From Deltaproteobacteria bacterium (GTDB taxonomy: Bacteria > Desulfobacterota > Desulfomonilia > UBA1062), in assembly GCA_020053185.1 (NCBI GenBank), contig JAGVNP010000196.1, positions 1-8,860 on the forward strand: 8,860 nt of DNA. The letters run 5' to 3'. This document shows positions 1 to 5,069 of the stretch, in pieces (the stretch's first letter is position 1; the number at the start of each line of letters is the position of its first letter). A program made the translations under genes and the position numbers. Below the pieces are notes generated by a model. That model was given only the letters and a program-made list of their open reading frames with translations. It did no database searches and was not told the DNA's origin.

Positions 1-195
1 ACTGTTGCCACCCAGGTGCAGCATGGAAATCACACTGTCAGGGATTATATTTTTTATATCCCTGGTGACTGCTGTAACTGCTGTTTTTACAGGGCCGTTA
101 TCTTCTGTATGCACAGACTGCCACATGCCTATGATCATCAGGACAGATGCAGCGCATAAACATATGGTTAAAACTATAAGATGCGATCTCTTCAT
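1..195 (-). CDS. Unrecognised protein with N-terminal signal/anchor segment (5' part only)
   Basis: An open frame reads from an ATG at 195-193 without a stop to the left edge, giving 65 codons of a protein whose 3' end is outside the window. The N-terminus begins MKRSHLIVLTICLC: two basic residues and a His, then a hydrophobic stretch at about residues 5-24, then a polar region (SVHTEDNGPVK). This is the layout of a signal peptide or an uncleaved membrane anchor, so the rest is probably outside the cytoplasm. The cysteines at 12 and 14 do not make a convincing lipobox. A GAGGG about 9 nt upstream of the ATG supports this start. The plus-strand frame across the same bases is taken as its shadow because it has no comparable start signal. 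The gene lies 328 nt after the repeat lipoprotein, with a terminator-like hairpin and repeat DNA between, so it is probably transcribed separately. I recognise no family from the visible residues. Confidence 0.6.
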   Translation of the reverse strand, partial: MKRSHLIVLTICLCAASVLMIIGMWQSVHTEDNGPVKTAVTAVTRDIKNIIPDSVISMLHLGGNS

Positions 196-222
196 ATGTT
201 CCATCCCTCAAATAAGATTTTT

Positions 223-251
223 ATCATAATTCGTTTTTTCTGTCATTTAAA
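223..251 (-). promoter_or_regulatory. Possible sigma70-type promoter for the left-edge gene
   Basis: On the minus strand TATGAT (228-223) matches the -10 consensus at five of six bases. It lies 17 nt after TTTAAA (251-246), a weak -35 with four of six matches. The pair sits about 28 nt upstream of the ATG at 195, a sensible distance. The region is AT-rich, so chance matches are likely; treat this as a candidate only. Confidence 0.3.
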
Positions 252-298
252 CTTCAAAGCTCTATTTACCCACTTATTGATTGAGTAACGACTATGCT

Positions 299-379
299 GT
301 CATTGCGAGCGAAGCGAAGCAATCTCAAAACCTGTGATTTTAGTAGGATTGTCACGTCGCTAAAGCTCCTCGCAATGAC
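299..379. repeat. Palindromic intergenic repeat with 11-bp perfect terminal inverted repeats
   Basis: The element starts with GTCATTGCGAG (299-309) and ends with its exact reverse complement CTCGCAATGAC (369-379). In between are GCGAAGCGAAGCAATCTC and GGATTGTCACGTCGC. Short non-coding palindromes of this ATTGCGAG type are scattered between genes in many bacterial genomes and resemble MITE-like elements. No ORF or transposase is present. It lies in the gap between the lipoprotein gene and the left-edge gene and is followed directly by a related half-element. Confidence 0.75.
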
Positions 380-403
380 TTATGTAAATATCTCTTGATT
401 CTA

Positions 404-450
404 GGAGATCCTTCACGGTCAGATTCCTCAAATTTGTTCGTAATGACAAT
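404..450. repeat. Half-element of the same repeat family (conserved 30-nt tail)
   Basis: Bases 421-450 (starting AGATTCCTCAAATTTGTTCG, ending AATGACAAT) match 3338-3367 at 28 of 30 positions in the same orientation. The preceding GAGATCCTTCACGG is a common companion word of this repeat type. It looks like a degenerate or composite copy adjacent to the palindrome at 299-379. Confidence 0.65.
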
Positions 451-470
451 CACTTCTGATTTTAAAATAG

Positions 471-497
471 AGGGGTAAGGATTGCCTCCTTACCCCT
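471..497 (-). terminator. Candidate intrinsic terminator for the repeat lipoprotein gene
   Basis: AGGGGTAAGGA (471-481) and TCCTTACCCCT (487-497) form a perfect 11-bp stem with a 5-nt loop. On the minus strand the hairpin begins 26 nt after the tandem TAA TAA stops of the lipoprotein gene and is followed by CTATTTTAAAAT, a short and imperfect T-tract. Position and symmetry support a terminator; the weak U-run lowers certainty. The stem word AGGGGTAAGG also occurs in the heptamer array downstream of hypE, so the hairpin may itself be repeat-derived. Confidence 0.55.
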
Positions 498-523
498 AAG
501 CTCATATTTCCTTGTAATCCTTA

Positions 524-3133
524 TTATGGCCCTGATATTTCACCGGCAATAAGGGCACCATCTATCCAGGCCTCACCTGGATCTCCTTCAGTGTCACCAG
601 CTCCGCCGTCAACATTAATAGCTGGAGATGTATTCACTGTTGTGCCTCCGAATGACCAGATATCGATATACCCGCCATCACCGCCGTAGCCATCAGAGTC
701 TATAAGTTGATTGCCTGCACCTCCATTGAACCAGAGTTCTCCGCTAAGTGTAACAATATCGCCATAAATGTAGAGATCTCCAACGCTTCCGCCATAGAAT
801 CCGGCTCCGCCTGTGGCAATTAAGTCACCGCTGTTTACGACATTACCATTGGAAAGGATGCTTAGCGGATCGGAATTACCTCCACCCATATAATAGGCTC
901 CGGTTCCGTATGACCAGTAATCATGACCGGAGTCTCCACCCTGTCCGCCTAGCATGGTAATTTCTCCGCTGTTTTCCGCATACGCAAGGCCGATTATATA
1001 AAGATGTCCGCTGTTACCGCCATACTCAGTATCTTTGTTGCCTCCGCCTGAGAGATCCATATTGCTGGCATTGATGACATATGAATTCTGGTCATACCAT
1101 TGGGTCTCTTCATCATAAGCAGCCTCATCATTGCCTGTCCTGAAACGGATATTTCCGCCAGAACCGCCATAATACCCGTTTCCACCGCGTGAAATTATAT
1201 CTGGAACTGTGCATACGATATGGCCGGGCAGTATAGCTCCTTCAAGCTGTCCATATTCCCTATCATTCTCATCATAAGGCACACCAGTAGTTGATACGCG
1301 CAGTCTGCCGCCTTGTCCGCCTTCGTAATCATCGTCGACAAGTGCATCTCCACCTGAAAAGTCAAACTGGGAATAGCCGACAAATTTCACAGTAGGGGCC
1401 TTAGTTAGATCTCTTGTATATCCCTCAGAGCCGCCATCTGTATCTGTGCCTGCATTGACAAACATAACTCCTCTGTCGCCCGGATATGCTGTACCATAGG
1501 CAGACTCGTTTCCGGCACCATTCCCGCCATCAAGAGAGATATGGTTTGTAACTTCGATAGAGCCTGCAACACCGTAGCCGCTGTCAACATAGGCTGTCTT
1601 TGAGACTTCGCCCTGGTCAGTAGCATCCTCATTAGTGGAATAGGTGTCTATATCAAGATAACCGCCAGAACCGCCATAATATCCGGATCCCATGCCTATG
1701 CCGCCGTCTGCAAAAATAGCACCTGATGTCTTGACATCTCCGCCATAGGCTTCCATGTCAATGTATCCGGCAGATCCGCCATAAGCCTGCTCGTCAGCAT
1801 CTGTAGCATCGCCGCCGTTTGCAGACAGATCACCCGAATTGATGACACTGCCTCTGCCGCCCATCATGCCGGCGCAAAGATAAATGGTATCAGGACCTGC
1901 ATAACCTCCTCCGAATGCGCCATCACCGCCATTTGTGGAAAGATCGCCTGCATTTTGAACGCTCGCATAGGACCAAAGGTTAATCCCACCGCCATATCCG
2001 CCGGAATCTTCTGAGCCTGTACCGCCGTTTGCAGCAATATCACCTGTGTTGGTCAAAGTACCACCTGACCACAGGAGAACAACAGCTGCATTTCCGCCGT
2101 CAGTGCCATTACCTCCTGAAACATCGATAGGGCCGGTATTTACAATGGAGTAGCTGTCAATCCAGAGGCAGCTAAAAGCGCCAGAGGAATTATAGACCGA
2201 GCTGTTTCCGCCTTCTGCATTATCCCCGTCTCCGCCTGACGCATCAATTGTGCCTTTCAGCATGCAGCCTGAATAAACGTCTATGTCAATCTCGCCGCCA
2301 TCTCCGCCTCTCTCGCCATCGCCATTTGCTTTGCTGACTCCTGTTGGGCCGACGTATTCTCCGTCATCCCCTGATGCATCAATGGCTCCCTTCTCTCCAA
2401 CTGTTAGATGTCCAGCAATATTGAGATCCAGAGATCCTTTGTCCCTGTCGGTTACTTCTTCTTCGTGACGTTGATCATTTGATGCCAAGCCCTGAGTTGT
2501 AACTGCAGAGGCAAGATCTGCTACTTCCAGCGTACCATTGATAATGACATCATTATTGAAGTTGAGATTTGCTAGATCCTGTCCTGTATAATTGGAACCG
2601 TCTTGATCATAGCCATCATCATCATAATTCAGACCGAGTATTAAGATAGATCCCTCCAGCACTTTGAGGCCTGTTACAGTATCATAATCATATGATACTG
2701 TCTTTGATACTGAACCTTCTTGATAAGATGAAGTGCATATATAGAGATATGGTGATCCAGAACGCATAAGCAGATCACCTTCAAGTGGTTCTTCCGGATC
2801 TACAGGTACAACTACAGGTATAGGATTGTCGTCTTCATCTAAACTGCTTTCGACTATCGCTGGAACATCCCCCAGATTTTCTGCAAACGTATAAGCAGGT
2901 ACAGTAAAGAGCGTATCAACCGTGCCTTCATTGAGGAGATCTATATCCGAGATGCTTGATATGGCCAATGGCGGCTGGAAATCTCCACCACCCCAGGCTC
3001 CATCCCCGCCTATTGCAGAAAACACAAATTCTCCTGGTTCAGCCCCGTCATGGCTGTGGCCGGCTTCGCCAAAGATACTAGCCCCTGTATGAGATCCATC
3101 TCTATTACATCCAAAAACAAGAAAAACTGTCAT
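524..3133 (-). CDS. Large secreted Gly/Asp-rich repeat lipoprotein, probable beta-solenoid
   Basis: 869 residues from the ATG at 3133. The N-terminus MTVFLVFGCNRDG carries a lipobox-like VFGC, so the mature protein is probably a lipid-anchored exported protein. Residues about 36-50 hold a small Gly-rich block; 60-240 are non-repetitive and acidic. From about 245 to the C-terminus run about 14 degenerate repeats of roughly 25-60 residues, with core NSGDLxAxGGxG followed by YGGxGGYIDI. Examples: VNSGDLIATGGAGFYGG, VINSGDLSANGGD, TNTGDIAANGGTG. Alternating short hydrophobic strands and Gly/Asn/Asp turns suggest a parallel beta-helix; the many Asp/Asn-Gly turns could bind calcium, but that is inference. 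Long insertions interrupt the repeats near 500-525, 550-580 and 610-645. There is no C-terminal barrel, sorting motif or catalytic motif that I can recognise. The chosen ATG is doubtful: upstream codons extend the signal peptide (see the translation-start entry). Tandem stops TAA TAA end the gene. The function may be surface structure or adhesion; no family is recognised. Confidence 0.85.
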   Translation of the reverse strand: MTVFLVFGCNRDGSHTGASIFGEAGHSHDGAEPGEFVFSAIGGDGAWGGGDFQPPLAISSISDIDLLNEGTVDTLFTVPAYTFAENLGDVPAIVESSLDEDDNPIPVVVPVDPEEPLEGDLLMRSGSPYLYICTSSYQEGSVSKTVSYDYDTVTGLKVLEGSILILGLNYDDDGYDQDGSNYTGQDLANLNFNNDVIINGTLEVADLASAVTTQGLASNDQRHEEEVTDRDKGSLDLNIAGHLTVGEKGAIDASGDDGEYVGPTGVSKANGDGERGGDGGEIDIDVYSGCMLKGTIDASGGDGDNAEGGNSSVYNSSGAFSCLWIDSYSIVNTGPIDVSGGNGTDGGNAAVVLLWSGGTLTNTGDIAANGGTGSEDSGGYGGGINLWSYASVQNAGDLSTNGGDGAFGGGYAGPDTIYLCAGMMGGRGSVINSGDLSANGGDATDADEQAYGGSAGYIDMEAYGGDVKTSGAIFADGGIGMGSGYYGGSGGYLDIDTYSTNEDATDQGEVSKTAYVDSGYGVAGSIEVTNHISLDGGNGAGNESAYGTAYPGDRGVMFVNAGTDTDGGSEGYTRDLTKAPTVKFVGYSQFDFSGGDALVDDDYEGGQGGRLRVSTTGVPYDENDREYGQLEGAILPGHIVCTVPDIISRGGNGYYGGSGGNIRFRTGNDEAAYDEETQWYDQNSYVINASNMDLSGGGNKDTEYGGNSGHLYIIGLAYAENSGEITMLGGQGGDSGHDYWSYGTGAYYMGGGNSDPLSILSNGNVVNSGDLIATGGAGFYGGSVGDLYIYGDIVTLSGELWFNGGAGNQLIDSDGYGGDGGYIDIWSFGGTTVNTSPAINVDGGAGDTEGDPGEAWIDGALIAGEISGP

Positions 3134-3192
3134 AAAAACAATGCATAACAGTAAAAATCTCTTGTAGATTACTTTAAACGTACATACCTCCT
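3134..3192 (-). promoter_or_regulatory. Shine-Dalgarno and probable 5' extension of the lipoprotein gene with a non-standard start
   Basis: A strong AGGAGG lies at 3192-3187, 53 nt before the ATG at 3133 and so too far away to serve it. The frame stays open upstream of that ATG back to a TAG at 3193-3191. It encodes FKVIYKRFLLLCIVF directly before MTVFLVFGC, which together make a textbook lipoprotein signal peptide: basic n-region, hydrophobic core, lipobox. No ATG, GTG or TTG occurs in this stretch. An ACG at 3181-3179 sits 5 nt after AGGAGG and would give a 24-residue signal peptide before Cys25. The only nearby ATG (3185-3183) is out of frame, 1 nt from the SD, and stops after three codons. 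The choice is between a rare start codon and a 1-nt frameshift or sequence error in GTTTAAA. Confidence 0.55.
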
Positions 3193-3280
3193 ATAAGATT
3201 TATTTTGTAGGGCATCAAAGACGAGAGATCCCCGAATTTTTGCCCTGTGCTGCACTAAATTGTTTAAATAATTGATTTTT

Positions 3281-3367
3281 TGTCATCGCGAGGAGCGTAA
3301 ACGACGCGGCAATCTCTTGAAATATCAACCAGTTTCGAGATTCCTCACATTTGTTCGGAATGACAAT
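3281..3367. repeat. Second copy of the intergenic repeat family, upstream of the lipoprotein gene
   Basis: The segment begins TGTCATCGCGAGGAGCG and contains GGCAATCTC. It ends with a 30-nt tail (3338-3367, AGATTCCTCACATTTGTTCG then GAATGACAAT) nearly identical to 421-450. TGTCAT at 3281-3286 and ATGACA at 3360-3365 are inverted ends. Translation of the minus strand gives the low-complexity IVIPNKCEESRN phrase seen wherever this repeat falls in a chance ORF, so the minus ORF across it is not annotated as a gene. Confidence 0.65.
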
Positions 3368-3685
3368 GCGGGTATTATGTAAAAATTTTCTTCTGATTAC
3401 ACTCGTGATGCCAAAAAAACAGTTATCCCAAGCCCTTTTACTGCTTTTCATTGAACTACCGCCCTGCATCAAATTAATTAAAGGTAAAGATTACAGAGTT
3501 TTCGGTATTTCCTTAATTTTTCTTTAATAATTTTTTGATATAAATAATAATAAGCATCAAGTTCTTGAAGTCAATACGCAAAGGTAATATGGGGATGCCT
3601 TTTTATGAATGAAAATGGGTCTATGTTTGAGGTTGTTTGCTAGTGAAAAGTTAATGGTAAAAAGTGACGAGTGTTAAGAAAGGAA
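3368..3685. other. Intergenic, mostly AT-rich stretch with no supported gene
   Basis: This is part of the 666-nt gap between the lipoprotein gene and hypE. It is very AT-rich around 3466-3560. It holds only tiny ORFs on either strand, none with a convincing ribosome binding site and conserved-looking product. A plus-strand TTGAAG with TATGGG 17 nt later (about 3565-3593) is too weak to call. I see no RNA gene fold or riboswitch here. The promoter of the lipoprotein gene probably lies somewhere between here and 3193, but I cannot place it. Confidence 0.5.
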
Positions 3686-3734
3686 GTAGGATTAAGGGGT
3701 AAGGATTACGGATTACGAATCACAGATTACGAGT
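3686..3734. repeat. Heptanucleotide-periodic array (left part)
   Basis: Seven consecutive degenerate 7-nt units lie in register: GTAGGAT (3686), TAAGGGG (3693), TAAGGAT (3700), TACGGAT (3707), TACGAAT (3714), CACAGAT (3721) and TACGAGT (3728). The same unit types resume at 3833 after a palindromic element. The word at 3682-3703 has a 21/22 inverted copy at 4979-5000 on the other side of hypE. The array is non-coding. Confidence 0.7.
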
Positions 3735-3736
3735 TT

Positions 3737-3831
3737 CCTCTCCCCTGGGGGGAGAGGATTAAGGTGAGGGGGATAATGAGGTCAGAAAAGAATCACCCTC
3801 ACCCCTGCCCTCTCCCATCAAGGGAGAGGGG
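3737..3831. repeat. Triple-hairpin palindromic element (CCTCTCCCC / GGGGAGAGG type)
   Basis: Three successive stems can form: CCTCTCCCC 3737-3745 with GGGGAGAGG 3749-3757 (9 bp); GGTGAGGG 3763-3770 with CCCTCACC 3796-3803 (8 bp); and CCCTCTCCC 3808-3816 with GGGAGAGGG 3822-3830 (9 bp, 5-nt loop). This is a member of the REP-like CTCTCCC/GGGAGAG intergenic palindromes common in many bacterial genomes. It begins about 29 nt after the hypE stop and may act as a 3' mRNA stabiliser or inefficient terminator for the hyp operon. There is no U-run directly after either outer hairpin. Confidence 0.7.
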
Positions 3832-3832
3832 C

Positions 3833-3860
3833 TACGAGTCACGAATTTCGAATCACGAAT
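3833..3860. repeat. Heptanucleotide-periodic array (right part, touching the hypE stop)
   Basis: Four units lie in register: TACGAGT (3833), CACGAAT (3840), TTCGAAT (3847) and CACGAAT (3854-3860). The last base of the last unit is also the last base of the hypE TGA stop codon (3862-3860 on the minus strand), so the array starts exactly where the gene ends. The unit types match those at 3686-3734, in the same phase (3833-3728 = 105 = 15 x 7). Confidence 0.65.
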
Positions 3861-4873
3861 CAACAAATTCTCGGAACGAGTTCTCCTGTGGGCAGGTCGA
3901 TCTCGCGTGAACCGCCGATCACGGTTTTCATTATTACGCGGCCAGCGCCGCTCTTTTTTTCTACCTTGCCGACGATCGCTGCGTTTTTTCCATAAGCGTG
4001 CTTTTTCATGGCTTTTAAAACCTTTGCAGCATCTTTTTCCGCACAGAATACGACCAATTTTCCCTCATTGGCAATATAGAGCGGATCAAGACCCAATATC
4101 TCGCAGATGCCCCGAACCTCATCACGCACAGGGATTGCAGCCTCATCAACATTGATAAGGGTTTTTGACTGTTTTGAAATCTCAGCCAGAATCGCGCCAA
4201 GTCCGCCCCGCGTAGCATCACGCATGCAATGGATATTTGGGCTTGCTTTAAGGATTTTCTGCACAAGGGAAGCCAGAGGCGCTGAGTCTGATAAGATCTC
4301 TGATTTCAGGCCAAGTCCTTCACGGGAGCAGAGTATTGCAGCGCCATGATCGCCTATTGTTCCATTTACAATAACTACATCACCAGGCATGATGCTGGAT
4401 GTGGAGATATTCCCTTTATATTCGATGGCGCCCACTCCGGAGGTATTGATAAATATTTTGTCTGCAGCGCCTTTTGCCACTACCTTGGTATCGCCGGTAA
4501 CGATTTTCACCCCTGCCTTTTTTGCTGCATCTGCCATGGATTTTATGATCTTTTCCAGATCAGTCATTGAAAATCCTTCTTCAAGGATAAAACCTGTGCT
4601 TAAAAAGAGCGGCTTTGCTCCGCACACAGAGAGATCATTGACTGTGCCGTGCACTGCCAGTGAACCGATATCGCCGCCAGGGAAGAATATGGGATTTACC
4701 ACATAAGAGTCAGTGGTAAAGCAGAGGCGGTTTTTGCCAATAGCCAAGACAGCGCTGTCTTCCATGCGTTTGAGGTAAGAGTTCGAAAATAAGGGAAGGA
4801 ATTTTCTTGCGATCAACTCGCTCGATAAAAAGCCTCCAGCCCCATGGCTTAGCAGAATTTTTTCATAGTCCAT
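3860..4873 (-). CDS. hypE: Hydrogenase maturation factor HypE (thiocarboxamide dehydratase)
   Basis: HypE accepts a carbamoyl group from HypF on its C-terminal cysteine, dehydrates it with ATP to a thiocyanate, and passes cyanide to the HypC-HypD iron. It is a cytoplasmic member of the PurM/SelD-like ATP-binding superfamily. From the ATG at 4873 the protein has 337 residues, close to E. coli HypE (336). Visible motifs: SHGAGG (9-14), TDSYV (54-58), IFFPGG (62-67), HGTVND (75-80), VTGDTK (125-130), RDATRGG (218-224), NEGK (269-272) and the diagnostic C-terminal PRIC (334-337) with the acceptor Cys as last residue. The gene appears intact. The ATG at 4873 is preferred over an in-frame TTG at 4900: AAGGA lies 6 nt before the ATG, while the TTG lies inside repeat DNA and would add nine unconserved residues. 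The gene follows hypF after a 179-nt repeat-filled gap. Confidence 0.96.
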   Translation of the reverse strand: MDYEKILLSHGAGGFLSSELIARKFLPLFSNSYLKRMEDSAVLAIGKNRLCFTTDSYVVNPIFFPGGDIGSLAVHGTVNDLSVCGAKPLFLSTGFILEEGFSMTDLEKIIKSMADAAKKAGVKIVTGDTKVVAKGAADKIFINTSGVGAIEYKGNISTSSIMPGDVVIVNGTIGDHGAAILCSREGLGLKSEILSDSAPLASLVQKILKASPNIHCMRDATRGGLGAILAEISKQSKTLINVDEAAIPVRDEVRGICEILGLDPLYIANEGKLVVFCAEKDAAKVLKAMKKHAYGKNAAIVGKVEKKSGAGRVIMKTVIGGSREIDLPTGELVPRIC

Positions 4874-4879
4874 AGCAGT

Positions 4880-4884
4880 TCCTT
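4880..4884 (-). promoter_or_regulatory. Ribosome binding site deciding the hypE start
   Basis: AAGGA on the minus strand lies 6 nt upstream of the ATG at 4873-4871. It selects this ATG over the upstream in-frame TTG at 4900-4898, which falls in a heptamer repeat. Confidence 0.75.
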
Positions 4885-4894
4885 TCGTATTATT

Positions 4895-4959
4895 GTTCAA
4901 TGTTCAACGTTCTATGTTCTATGTCGAGAGACTCTAACCTTGAACGTTGAACATTGAAC
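4895..4959. repeat. 18-bp inverted repeat built of GTTCAAY-type heptamers
   Basis: GTTCAATGTTCAACGTTC (4895-4912) is the exact reverse complement of 4942-4959, with a 29-nt spacer, so the hypF-hypE transcript could form a long hairpin just before the hypE ribosome binding site. The left arm belongs to a run of 7-nt units (GTTCAAT, GTTCAAC, then GTTCTAT twice, 4895-4922). The right arm belongs to units CTTGAAC, GTTGAAC, ATTGAAC and ATAGAAC (4939-4966). The spacer includes GTCGAGAGACTC. Confidence 0.75.
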
Positions 4960-5069
4960 ATAGAACAACTCATAACCTCTTACCCCTTAATTCTACTTCC
5001 TCGCTCCTCGATCCTTTCAGGCTTTGGTTTTTTTCTGCCTACTGCTTACTCCCTACTTCTTACTCGTCC
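4939..5069. repeat. Heptanucleotide-periodic arrays filling the hypF-hypE gap
   Basis: From 4939 to 5015 eleven 7-nt units follow without a break in register, changing type on the way: four ending GAAC or similar (4939-4966), AACTCAT (4967), then six ending CT (AACCTCT 4974, TACCCCT 4981, TAATTCT 4988, ACTTCCT 4995, CGCTCCT 5002, CGATCCT 5009). After a break, a second run of CTNCYTA units (CTGCCTA 5035, CTGCTTA 5042, CTCCCTA 5049, CTTCTTA 5056) enters the 3' end of hypF and contains its stop codon. The units are degenerate rather than identical. Confidence 0.7.

Noticed and set aside
5..229. 74-codon plus-strand ORF at the left edge
   Set aside because: It is antisense to a frame with a better start signal and a signal-peptide-like N-terminus, and it has no SD.
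2283..2468. Plus-strand ORF rich in Ser/Pro within the lipoprotein gene
   Set aside because: It is the antisense shadow of GGxGG codons in the minus-strand repeats.
3203..3260. Possible cyclic-di-GMP riboswitch before the lipoprotein gene (minus strand contains GCACAGGGCAAA)
   Set aside because: Only the first dozen bases resemble the GEMM-I class. The GACGCAAAGC segment and the second stem are missing; a small GGGCA/TGCCC stem is all that remains.
3400..3465. tRNA-like D-arm word GGCGGTAGTTCAATG on the minus strand
   Set aside because: No matching T-arm, acceptor stem or anticodon arm follows at the required spacing.
3215..3472. 85-codon minus-strand ORF upstream of the lipoprotein gene
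   Set aside because: About a third of it is a translation of the intergenic repeat at 3281-3367 (IVIPNKCEESRN phrase). The rest has no recognisable features and there is no strong ribosome binding site.
3671..3910. 79-codon plus-strand ORF after hypE
   Set aside because: It reads through a heptamer array, the palindromic element, a second array and the antisense end of hypE; the product (LPWGERIKVRG, PCPLPSRERG) is a typical translation of repeats.
4898..4900. TTG as the hypE start codon
   Set aside because: It lies in repeat DNA with no SD and adds nine residues not expected in HypE; the ATG at 4873 has AAGGA at 6 nt.
4895..5069. CRISPR array
   Set aside because: The 7-nt units are contiguous and degenerate with no spacers; unit length and layout do not fit CRISPR.
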